From contig NZ_VFYR02000002.1 of assembly GCF_006489205.2 (NCBI RefSeq), positions 653,278-717,277 of the forward strand: DNA of 64,000 bases, read 5' to 3'. Of the stretch, positions 18,782 to 26,408 are shown one piece after another (positions within the stretch are counted from its first letter, which is position 1; every line of letters starts with the position of its first letter). The notes beneath the pieces are model-generated. The model had not been told where the DNA came from. It searched no databases and saw only the letters and a program-made list of their open reading frames with translations. The position numbers and the translations under genes are program-made. This stretch comes from Brevibacterium sp. XM4083 (GTDB lineage Bacteria; Actinomycetota; Actinomycetes; Actinomycetales; Brevibacteriaceae).

Positions 18782-21700
18782 CGTCCGTTCCCAACCGCAG
18801 CACGCGGTCGCCGGAGTCGATGAGGCTCTCATCGTGGGTGACCATGATGACCGTGTGACCCGGAAGGTTGGCCCGCAGGTCCGCGACGAGGCGGTGCGCC
18901 GTGGCCGCATCGAGGTGCGCGGTGGGTTCGTCGAGGACGATGACCTCGGCCCCGCTGAGCAGGGTGCGCGCGACGGCGAGGCGCTGCCTCTCCCCTCCTG
19001 AGATCTCCGACCCGTGGTCCCCGACCCAGCGGTCGAGGCCCTCGGGGCTCGCCCAGTGCCCGAGCCCGGCCGCGGTGAGCGCGGCGAACATCTCCTCATC
19101 ATCCGGCACATCCCGGCGCGCCAGGGCGAGGTTGCCGCGCACCGTCGACCGGAACACGTGCGCCTCCTGCGGGCACCACGCGATCCGACCGGCGAGCTCG
19201 GCGGGATCGAGCGCGAGGACGTCGATGCGCTTCCCGTTCCGCTCCCGTGCGTCGTAGCGCCCGCGCCACGGGGTGAGGAATCGCAGGAGGACGCTCACCG
19301 TCGTCGTCTTCCCGCTGCCGCTCTCCCCGCACACGACCGTCCACCGGTCCGCATCCGCGAAGAGGTCGAGATCGTCGAGGACGGGGACGCCGTCCCAGCC
19401 GACGGTGACGTCGGCGAGGTCGAGGTCGGTGAGCGCCGAGGCGGCCGCCGGGCTGACGGCGGCCTCATCGTCGTCGACGGCCTCGTCGTCGGCCTCATCG
19501 TCGTCGTGGCGGGAGTCCGCGGTGACGGGCGGCAGCCGGTCGAGGGCGATCCCGAGGGCGGGCATCTGCCGCCATGCCGTGAGCGCCGAGGCCAGCGGGT
19601 CGACGAGACCGAAGGTGCTGAGGACGACGACGGCGAGGATCTCCGTGGGCGCCGGGGAGATGAGGGCGATGACGATGGCGGCGAGCACCGTGGTCACCTC
19701 GACCCACAGCTGGGCAGCCCCGAAGTTCCGCGCCGAGGCGCGCTGCGCGGTCTCGAGCTCGTCTTCGGCCGCAGTGAGCCGGGCGAGGACGGCGGCGGTC
19801 GCGCCGTTGGCGCTGAGATCGGTCTTCGCCCCGAGCGCGCGGGCGAGGAGGGAGAGGATCCGTGCCTGTCCTGCGCGGATCCGCCGGGCCCACGGCGCCT
19901 CGGCGCGGACGAAGACGAGGGGGACGACGACGAGATTGACGAGCGCGAGAGCGACGAGGACGGGCACCGACCCCGGATCGAGGATCGCGGTGGCGACGAT
20001 GACGGCGACGACGACGAGCGCGGAGACGACGGGCGGGAAGAGGGTGCGCGGCACGAGGTCCCGGACCTCGTCGGCATCGGCGACCATCGTCGTCAGCGCC
20101 GTGTCCGAGGTGAGCATCGTGCGGTCGCTCATGCCCGCGCGCTCGAAATGCGACCACAGCACCGAGCGCAGGCGCCCGAGGGCGGAGAAGATCGCCGAAT
20201 GGAGGTTGAGGCGGCTGACGTAGAGGAAGATCGAGCGGCTGAGACCGAAGAAGCGCACTCCGACGATCGCGACGAGCAGCGTCATGATCGGCGGCCCGTA
20301 CGAAGCTTCGACGATGAGCCACCCGGAGAGTGCGGTGAGCGAGATCGCGGCGAGGCTCGAGGCGCACGCGGTGAGGAGGGCGATGAGCATCGTCCACCGC
20401 ATCAGCGGCAGTGCGGTGCGCAGCGTTGCCGCGCGCCGGCGCAGACTCCCGGGTACGGGCACGTCGTCGTGGCCGCGTTCGGGCGGCTCGACCGTCGTGT
20501 CCCCGGAGCGGTCGTCGGCCGCCGGGGTCCCAGCGGATGCCCGCGCCCGGGCCTCAACGGTCGCCGTCGTGCCCGGGGTCGTCGTGCCCGGGGTCGTCGT
20601 GCCCGGATCACGCGACTCGGCCGTCGCGGTGCCCGCGGTGCTCTCCTCGACCGGGCCGGCGGAGGCGGAGACCGGGGCCGCGGTGACACGCGGGGTGATC
20701 GTGTCGGTCGCGAGCGCGAGCACCCGCGGGTCATGGCTGGCGAGGACGACGCGGGTCGAGGCGGCCGCCTCGGCGATCATCGCGATGATGGTCTCCGCAT
20801 TGTCGTCGTCGAGGTGGGCGGTCGGCTCATCGAGGATGAGGAGATCGGTGTCCCTGCCGCCCACGCGCACGAGGGCGAGCCGGCGCAGCTGTCCGGGGCT
20901 GAGCGCGCCGGTGGGCAGGTCGAGAGCAGTGGGAAGGCCCGCGGCGCGCAGTGCGGCCTCGGCGGTGGCACCGGTGAGTCCGAAGGTCGCGAGCTCTTCA
21001 CCGAGCGTCGCCCCGAAGGTCCGCGGGGTCTGCGGCACGAGGGCGGCGCGGGCGGGGTCCAGGGTCGCCGTCGCTCCCGCCGCGAGGCTGCCCGAGAGCG
21101 CCGCGAGGATCGTCGACTTCCCCGCCCCGGAGGGGCCGAGGACCGCGGTGATGCCCGGGGTGGTCGGGATGGAACCGTCCCAGGCGACGGTGGTTCCGTC
21201 GGCGTAGGTCACGGCATGACCGGCGTGCGCAGCCGCCTCGGCGGGACCGGTTTCATCCTCGGCCTCGGCGAGGAGTGCCTGGGCCCGGTCGTAGGACTCG
21301 CGGCCGTTCTCACTGGCGTGGAATCCGGCGCCGAGGGCGCGCAGCGGCATGAAGCACTCGGGGGCGAGCAGCAGCGCGAGCAGTCCGTCGCTCAGGTCCA
21401 TCGTGCCGTAGACGAGGCGCACGCCGATGACGACGGCGACGAGGGCCACGGAGATCGTCGCGATGAGTTCGAGGGCGAGGCTCGAGAGGAACGCGATGCG
21501 CAGCGTCGCGAGATTCGCCTGGTGGTAGTCGGTGCTCAGCCTGCGCAGGGTGCGGGCGTGCTCCCGGGACCGGCCGAGTCCGATGAGGACCGGCAGGCCT
21601 TCGGCGAGTTCGGCGAGGTGGTCCGACATCCGCTCGAGCGCGCGTGTGCTCTCTGCCGTCGTCTCCTCGGTGTAGCGGCCGATGAGAACCATGAACAGCG

Positions 21701-22175
21701 GGACGAGCGGCAGGCACGCGATGATGATGACCGCCGAGAGGAGGTCGGCGAAGAGGATCCGCACGAGGAGCACCGCGGGCACGACCGCAGCCTGGGTGAG
21801 TGCGGGCACGACCGTCGTGAAGTAGTCGTCGAGGTCGTCGACCCCGCGCGTCACCGTCACCGCGGCCTTGGCCCGGGGCATCCCGCGCCTGGCCAGGAGC
21901 GTGGAGAGGATGCCGGCGCGCAGTCCGCGCTTCGCCGCGGCGGCTGCCCCGGTGCCGAGGCTGTGGTCGGCCCACAGGCTCGCTCCGCGCAGTCCGGCGC
22001 CCAGGAGGCCGAGGACGATCCACAGTGGGAGCGAACCGAGGTCGAGGATCGTGCGCACGAGCGCCTCGGCGATGAAGACGATGCCGACAGCGCGTGCTGC
22101 CGCGCTCGTCACGGAGAGGACGAGGCTCCTCCTGCCGTCGGGCAGCGACAGGAGGATCCCCAGTGGCGAGCTCAC
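18756..22175 (-). CDS. cydDC: Fused thiol reductant ABC exporter CydD-CydC
   Basis: About 1139 residues joining two ABC half-transporters. CydD part: six membrane helices (~15-285) and a nucleotide-binding domain with Walker A GPSGAGKS (347-354), signature LSPGQ and LLILDEPTAHLD. A ~100-residue Thr/Pro/Gly linker follows, then the CydC part: a second membrane domain (from PLMRWTMLIALL) and a nucleotide-binding domain with GESGSGKTT, ISGGERQRLA and VIVLDEPTAHLD. It exports cysteine/glutathione-type thiols needed for cytochrome bd assembly. GTG 22175 overlaps the cydB stop (GTGA). Confidence 0.93.
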   Translation of the reverse strand: MSSPLGILLSLPDGRRSLVLSVTSAAARAVGIVFIAEALVRTILDLGSLPLWIVLGLLGAGLRGASLWADHSLGTGAAAAAKRGLRAGILSTLLARRGMPRAKAAVTVTRGVDDLDDYFTTVVPALTQAAVVPAVLLVRILFADLLSAVIIIACLPLVPLFMVLIGRYTEETTAESTRALERMSDHLAELAEGLPVLIGLGRSREHARTLRRLSTDYHQANLATLRIAFLSSLALELIATISVALVAVVIGVRLVYGTMDLSDGLLALLLAPECFMPLRALGAGFHASENGRESYDRAQALLAEAEDETGPAEAAAHAGHAVTYADGTTVAWDGSIPTTPGITAVLGPSGAGKSTILAALSGSLAAGATATLDPARAALVPQTPRTFGATLGEELATFGLTGATAEAALRAAGLPTALDLPTGALSPGQLRRLALVRVGGRDTDLLILDEPTAHLDDDNAETIIAMIAEAAASTRVVLASHDPRVLALATDTITPRVTAAPVSASAGPVEESTAGTATAESRDPGTTTPGTTTPGTTATVEARARASAGTPAADDRSGDTTVEPPERGHDDVPVPGSLRRRAATLRTALPLMRWTMLIALLTACASSLAAISLTALSGWLIVEASYGPPIMTLLVAIVGVRFFGLSRSIFLYVSRLNLHSAIFSALGRLRSVLWSHFERAGMSDRTMLTSDTALTTMVADADEVRDLVPRTLFPPVVSALVVVAVIVATAILDPGSVPVLVALALVNLVVVPLVFVRAEAPWARRIRAGQARILSLLARALGAKTDLSANGATAAVLARLTAAEDELETAQRASARNFGAAQLWVEVTTVLAAIVIALISPAPTEILAVVVLSTFGLVDPLASALTAWRQMPALGIALDRLPPVTADSRHDDDEADDEAVDDDEAAVSPAAASALTDLDLADVTVGWDGVPVLDDLDLFADADRWTVVCGESGSGKTTTVSVLLRFLTPWRGRYDARERNGKRIDVLALDPAELAGRIAWCPQEAHVFRSTVRGNLALARRDVPDDEEMFAALTAAGLGHWASPEGLDRWVGDHGSEISGGERQRLAVARTLLSGAEVIVLDEPTAHLDAATAHRLVADLRANLPGHTVIMVTHDESLIDSGDRVLRLGTDVSPASIRT
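20566..20607. repeat. 15-bp repeats encoding the CydD–CydC linker
   Basis: GTCGTGCCCGGGGTC is repeated at 20566-20580 and 20581-20595, with a 12-bp third copy at 20596-20607. On the coding strand they give a Pro-Gly-Thr-Thr-Thr type repeat inside the linker between the two half-transporters. Confidence 0.8.
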
Positions 22176-23194
22176 GAGCGGATCGCCGCCGGCACCTTGT
22201 GGGCGTCGGGGATGTGCGACTCCGTGAGTCGGTTGAGGTACTGCCGGTAGCTGAAGATCTGGTAGCCGAGCACGATCGGGAAGAAGATCGCGGTGACGAC
22301 GAGCATGACTCCGAGCGTGTAGTCCGACGACGACGCGGTGGCGATCGTCAGCGAGAACGCCGGATCGAGCGTCGAGGGCAGGACGTTCGGGAACACACCG
22401 GCGAAGACCGCGCCCATCCCGGCGAGGAGGAAGACGCCGTGGAGGAAGAACGCCTTCTTCTCCGCCCCGGCCCGCAGTGCGACGAACGAGGCGATGAGCG
22501 CGATGAGGGCGATCGCGACCGGCACGATCAGCCACGCGCCGTGGCGGATCGAGAAGGCGAACCAGAGGAGGAAGGGAATCGCGAACGGCAGGGTCGTCGC
22601 CCGTGCCCAGCGGCGGGCCTTGGCCCGCAGCTCACCGTCGGTCTTGAGGCAGAGGAACATGAGCCCGTGGACGAAGCTGAAGCCGACACCGCCGAGTCCG
22701 CCGAGGAGGGCGGGCCAGCCGAGCCATGCGAAGGGACCGCCGACCATGTCGCCGTTCTCGTTGAGCGGCAGACCCGTCGTCGTGATGACGAGGAGGGCGC
22801 CGATGAGGAACGCGACGACGGCCGAGCCGATGGCCATCGCCCAGGTCCAGAACGTCAGCCAGCGCTGCGTGTGGCCCTTTCCGCGGTATTCGATGGCCAC
22901 GGCGCGGAAGATGAGCCCGAGCAGGCAGAGCGTGAGCGGGATGTAGAGGGCGCTGAAGAGGGAGGCGTACCAGTGCGGGAACGCCGCGAACATCGCGCCG
23001 GCCGCCGTGATCAGCCACACCTCGTTGCCGTCCCAGACGGGTCCGATCGAGTTGAGCAGAACGCGCCTGCCGCGCTCGTCCTTCGTGAAGATCGGCATGA
23101 GCATGCCGACTCCGAGGTCGAACCCGTCGAGGAACAGGTAGCCGATCCACAGGACGGCGATGAGGACGAACCAGATCGTTGCCAGGATTTCCAT
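22172..23194 (-). CDS. cydB: Cytochrome bd ubiquinol/menaquinol oxidase subunit II
   Basis: 340 residues, about eight or nine membrane helices. It begins with LFLDGFDLGVGMLMP and carries the family block SIGPVWDGNEVWLITAAGAMFAAFP, with the conserved Asp/Trp near heme b595/d. ATG 23194 follows GAGGAG; the gene lies 14 bp after cydA. Longer in-frame starts would run into cydA and are rejected. It is translationally coupled to cydDC. Confidence 0.95.
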   Translation of the reverse strand: MEILATIWFVLIAVLWIGYLFLDGFDLGVGMLMPIFTKDERGRRVLLNSIGPVWDGNEVWLITAAGAMFAAFPHWYASLFSALYIPLTLCLLGLIFRAVAIEYRGKGHTQRWLTFWTWAMAIGSAVVAFLIGALLVITTTGLPLNENGDMVGGPFAWLGWPALLGGLGGVGFSFVHGLMFLCLKTDGELRAKARRWARATTLPFAIPFLLWFAFSIRHGAWLIVPVAIALIALIASFVALRAGAEKKAFFLHGVFLLAGMGAVFAGVFPNVLPSTLDPAFSLTIATASSSDYTLGVMLVVTAIFFPIVLGYQIFSYRQYLNRLTESHIPDAHKVPAAIRS

Positions 23195-23208
23195 CTGTCT
23201 TCTCCTCC

Positions 23209-24780
23209 TCAGTACGCGAACGACAGAACGTCGTCGTCGTTGCCGGTGATCGTGGGCTTCTTGTTGGACTCGGCGAGTTCGGGCATCGCCGAGGCGACCC
23301 CTCCTCTGGTGTACTTGATGATGAGTTTGAGTTCGACGACCATCAGCCCGCCGTAGACGAGGGTGAGGCTGATGAGGGAGAACAGCAGCATCGCCGGGGT
23401 CAGCTGCGGTGAGAGGGCAGCTTGGGTGAACATGTAGACACCGTCGAGCTGGGCCGGGTTGGGGGCGACGACGAAGGGCTGGCGGCCCATCTCGGTGAAG
23501 ATCCACCCCGCCGAGTTCGCGATGAACGGTGCGGTGATCGCCAGCAGCGCCCCGCGCATCATCCAGGGCGACGCCGGCACCGTGCCCTTCCTCGTGATCC
23601 ACAGGGCCAGCGCGCACACTCCGACGGCGACGAAGCCGAAGCCGATCATCGCACGGAAGCCCCAGTAGGTGACGATCATGATGGGCTGGTAGTCGATCGG
23701 CTCGCCGGCGTGCTCGCCGTAGCGCGGATCGTCGGGTAGGTTCGTCCCGTACCGCTCCTGGTACTCCGGCAGGAGGGTGTTGACCCCGTGGACCGGGGTG
23801 CTGAAGTCACCCTTGGCGAGGAACGAGAGCAGACCGGGGATCTCGAGCACGGACTGGACGTCGGAGCAGTTGTTCGACTGCAGGTCGCCGACGGTGAGCA
23901 CGGAGAACTCCGTGCCGTCGTGGCAGGCGCCCTCGGCCGAGGCCATCTTCATCGGCTGCTGCTCGAACATCAGCTTCGCCTGGATGTCACCGGTGATCGA
24001 GACGCCGGCGAAGGCGATGATGCCGGAGATCGCGCCGATGCGCAGGCACTTGATCCACACGCGGTAGTCGATCGCGTCGCGACCGGGCACATCGGGGGCG
24101 CTGCCGACGATGACCCTGCCGTCCTTGCCGACGGTGTCGATGCCGTCCTTGCGCCGCCGGTAGAGGTGGTACCACGAGATGCCGACGAGGAAGCTGCCGC
24201 CGACGGCGACGGCGCCGAAGAGCGTGTGGGTGTAGGCGGCGATCGCCGTGTTGTTGCCGAGCACCGCCCAGACGTCGGTCATCACCGGCTTGCCGTCGAC
24301 GAGTTCGACGCCGACGGGGTGCTGCATCCACGAGTTCGCGACGATGATGAAGAACGCGGAGATCCACGAGCCGATGACGGCACACCACAGCACGGTGAGG
24401 TGGACGGGTCGGCTGAGCCTGCCCCAGCCGAAGATCCACAGACCGAGGAACGTCGATTCGAGGAAGAACGCGATGAGCGCCTCCATCGCCAGCGGGGCGC
24501 CGAAGACGTCGCCGACGAAGCGGGAGTACTCGCTCCAGGCCATGCCGAACTGGAACTCCTGGACGAGACCGGTGGCCACGCCCATGATGAAGTTGATGAG
24601 ATAGAGCTTGCCGAAGAACTTCGTGGCCCGCAGGTAGACCTCATTGTCGGTGCGGTGGTACATCGTCTGGAGGATCGCGACGAGCATGCCGAGCCCGAGC
24701 GTGAGGGGAACCATCCAGAAGTGATAGACGGTGGTGATGCCGAACTGCCAGCGTCCGATGAGCACCGGATCCAGTTCCAT
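23209..24780 (-). CDS. cydA: Cytochrome bd oxidase subunit I
   Basis: 523 residues, about nine membrane helices. It binds hemes b558, b595 and d and oxidises menaquinol with O2 reduction, giving high-affinity respiration. The N-terminal GRWQFGITTVYHF carries His20 (E. coli His19 equivalent); AAYTHTLFGA carries the b558 His and EMGRQPF the quinol-site motif. The periplasmic Q-loop is short. First gene of cydA-cydB-cydDC. Its promoter region contains two abutting 17-bp dyads (24814-24847). I see no Rex-type TTGTGAA-N4-TTCACAA site, the operator that controls cyd in Streptomyces. Confidence 0.97.
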   Translation of the reverse strand: MELDPVLIGRWQFGITTVYHFWMVPLTLGLGMLVAILQTMYHRTDNEVYLRATKFFGKLYLINFIMGVATGLVQEFQFGMAWSEYSRFVGDVFGAPLAMEALIAFFLESTFLGLWIFGWGRLSRPVHLTVLWCAVIGSWISAFFIIVANSWMQHPVGVELVDGKPVMTDVWAVLGNNTAIAAYTHTLFGAVAVGGSFLVGISWYHLYRRRKDGIDTVGKDGRVIVGSAPDVPGRDAIDYRVWIKCLRIGAISGIIAFAGVSITGDIQAKLMFEQQPMKMASAEGACHDGTEFSVLTVGDLQSNNCSDVQSVLEIPGLLSFLAKGDFSTPVHGVNTLLPEYQERYGTNLPDDPRYGEHAGEPIDYQPIMIVTYWGFRAMIGFGFVAVGVCALALWITRKGTVPASPWMMRGALLAITAPFIANSAGWIFTEMGRQPFVVAPNPAQLDGVYMFTQAALSPQLTPAMLLFSLISLTLVYGGLMVVELKLIIKYTRGGVASAMPELAESNKKPTITGNDDDVLSFAY

Positions 24781-24813
24781 GGGCTTCTCCGTTCTAGTCG
24801 TCGAGGGGAAACT

Positions 24814-24847
24814 TTCTACAACACGTAGAATTCTACGCTTGGTAGAA
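24814..24847. promoter_or_regulatory. Two abutting 17-bp dyad operators at the cydA promoter
   Basis: TTCTAC-AACAC-GTAGAA (24814-24830) and TTCTAC-GCTTG-GTAGAA (24831-24847) are perfect 6+5+6 inverted repeats placed head to tail. On the minus strand the junction forms TAGAAT, a good actinobacterial -10 (complement of 24830-24835), so the first dyad covers the expected cydA start site and the second lies in the -10/-35 spacer. The same half-sites recur upstream of blaI. Inferred operators of the adjacent BlaI-family repressor. Confidence 0.78.
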
Positions 24848-24967
24848 CTCTGAAAGCCACTGTCTCACATTCCAGCCCGGACCATCCCGGCATCCGTGTC
24901 CGCGCAGGTCAGCACCCACAGACGGGAGAATAGGCACGGCTGACGCAGAGGCGCGTCTCACATGGAA

Positions 24968-24991
24968 TTCGACACCATGTAGAGGTAGAAT
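24968..24991 (+). promoter_or_regulatory. Third copy of the 17-bp dyad and -10 of the blaI promoter
   Basis: TTCGAC-ACCAT-GTAGAG (24968-24984) matches the cydA dyads with one change per half-site and identical 5-nt spacing. It is followed directly by TAGAAT (24986-24991), the likely -10 of blaI, so a bound repressor would block its own promoter. A GC-rich hairpin (about 25005-25030) lies in the leader. Confidence 0.7.
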
Positions 24992-25051
24992 GGGGGCTCC
25001 AGCCGGACCGGCGCCGCAGGCGGCGCGGTCACTACCGAGGACAAGGACATC

Positions 25052-25414
25052 GTGGGAACTCTGGGCGAACTCGAACGCAGCGTCATGGACGCCATCTGGG
25101 CGCACGAGGACGGCCTCAGCGCCGCGGAGCTGCGTGACGCCCTCGCCGACCGTGACCTCGCCCTCACCACGGTCCACACCGTGCTCACGCGCCTGGAGAA
25201 GAAGGGCTTCGTCACCCGCGATCGGAGCATCCGCCCGCATCGCTACCTCGCGGTCTCGACCCGTGAGGACCACGTCGCCGAGCTCATGACCGAGGTGCTC
25301 TCGCAGGCCCCGGATCGTCAGGCCGTCCTCGCCCGCTTCCTCGGCACCGTGTCGGAGGCCGACGAGAAGACCCTGCGCAGCCTTCTGGGGCGCAACCACT
25401 CGACGCGCTCCTGA
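25052..25414 (+). CDS. BlaI/MecI/CopY-family transcriptional repressor
   Basis: 120-residue winged-helix protein of the penicillinase-repressor family: MGTLGELERSVMDAIWAHED start, recognition helix LALTTVHTVLTRLEKKGFV (about 38-56), wing RPHRYLAVSTRED, and a C-terminal dimerisation helix (VLARFLGTVSEADEKTLRSLL). GTG 25052 follows AAGGA. It is 19 bp from the M56 peptidase gene and divergent from cydA, with TTCTAC-N5-GTAGAA dyads before both units. Inference: it represses cydABDC and itself, and is relieved by the M56 protease. No β-lactamase or copper gene is nearby. Confidence 0.9.
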   Translation: MGTLGELERSVMDAIWAHEDGLSAAELRDALADRDLALTTVHTVLTRLEKKGFVTRDRSIRPHRYLAVSTREDHVAELMTEVLSQAPDRQAVLARFLGTVSEADEKTLRSLLGRNHSTRS

Positions 25415-25433
25415 CGGCGGGCCGAGTACCACC

Positions 25434-26327
25434 ATGAGCATCGTCGGGTGTCTCCTGGGAGTGTTGGCGTTCCTCCTCGCCTGGCCGGTTCCCGCGCTGC
25501 TGCGCCGGTTTCGCAGCGACCCGATCTCCGAGGTCATCCTCTGGCAGGCCGTCGGACTCTCAGGCGGGCTCTCGCTCATCGGCGCGGCCTTGGCCTTCGC
25601 CGTCGAGCCCGGAGCACCGAATCTTCCCATCGGACTGTGGGATCTCATCCGCGGCGAATCGCATGCACAGCTGTCGATCCTCGCGTGGATCTTCCTCATC
25701 ATCGCGCTGGTGCTCATCGGGCGCCTCCTCGGCTGCCTCGCGCTGACGTTCTACTCAGCGCGGAGAACTCGACTTCGCCATGCCGAGATCTTACACCTGC
25801 TCAGCGAGCCGTCGCAGAATTATCCCGACACCCGCATCATCTCCTCGGACGAGCCCGTCGCCTACTGTCTGCCCGAAGGGCCGCGCAAGGGCACGGCGGT
25901 CCTGTCGACAGGCCTCCTTGAGGTTCTCAGCGAGGCCGAGCGCTCCGCGGTCATCGCGCATGAGAAGGCGCATCTCGACTTCCGCCACGACATCCTCGTC
26001 ATCCCGTTCGCGGCGTGGCATCGGGCGCTGCCGTTCTTCTCGGCCACGGCGATCGGCCTCAATTCCGTCAATCGCCTCATCGAGTTCATGGCCGACGACC
26101 AGGCGCGTCAGACCGTCGACCCGGCGGTGCTCGCACGCGCCGTCGCTGCGGCCGCGTCGATCAGTCCCGAGCATCGGGAGGGTCTGAGCGCCGAGCGCAT
26201 TGCACGCCTGTCCCAGCCGCGCCATCCCGCACGCACGATGGTGCGCCTGTGCGCCTGCCTGGTGGCAGCGGGCCTGCTGCTCATTCCGACGGTGCTCCTC
26301 TTCGTGCCCGTCGCTCCCCTCCACTGA
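25434..26327 (+). CDS. M56-family membrane metallopeptidase (BlaR1-like, no sensor domain)
   Basis: 297 residues. Membrane helices are at about 2-22, 34-57, 82-108 and 269-292. The zinc motif HEKAH is at 176-180, with downstream IEFMADDQA supplying the probable third ligand (E217). It lacks the extracellular penicillin-binding domain of BlaR1/MecR1, so the signal is not a covalently bound β-lactam. Members of this family cleave their cognate BlaI repressor. The start is 19 bp after blaI. The substrate and signal are unknown; cyd-operon adjacency suggests respiratory, envelope or redox stress (inference). Confidence 0.9.
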   Translation: MSIVGCLLGVLAFLLAWPVPALLRRFRSDPISEVILWQAVGLSGGLSLIGAALAFAVEPGAPNLPIGLWDLIRGESHAQLSILAWIFLIIALVLIGRLLGCLALTFYSARRTRLRHAEILHLLSEPSQNYPDTRIISSDEPVAYCLPEGPRKGTAVLSTGLLEVLSEAERSAVIAHEKAHLDFRHDILVIPFAAWHRALPFFSATAIGLNSVNRLIEFMADDQARQTVDPAVLARAVAAAASISPEHREGLSAERIARLSQPRHPARTMVRLCACLVAAGLLLIPTVLLFVPVAPLH

Positions 26328-26348
26328 TCCGCGCGCATTGCGCTGAGC

Positions 26349-26398
26349 ACCGCCTCGGGCACCGTGGGAGCACGGTCGCTCCCCCGCGCCGAGGCGGT
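26349..26398. terminator. Nested hairpin between the M56 gene and parE
   Basis: ACCGCCTCGG (26349-26358) pairs with CCGAGGCGGT (26389-26398), and inside it ACCGTG (26361-26366) pairs with CACGGT (26371-26376). It lies between two convergent genes. Confidence 0.65.
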
Positions 26399-26408
26399 TG
26401 CCGCGCCC

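Noticed and set aside
19014..22250. Plus-strand frame of 1078 codons antisense to cydDC
   Set aside because: Antisense artefact of GC-rich third codon positions; no recognisable protein.
24780..25052. Rex-type or LexA-type site in the cyd promoter region
   Set aside because: No TTGTGAA-N4-TTCACAA or CGAAC-N4-GTTCG pattern was found; only the TTCTAC-N5-GTAGAA dyads are present.
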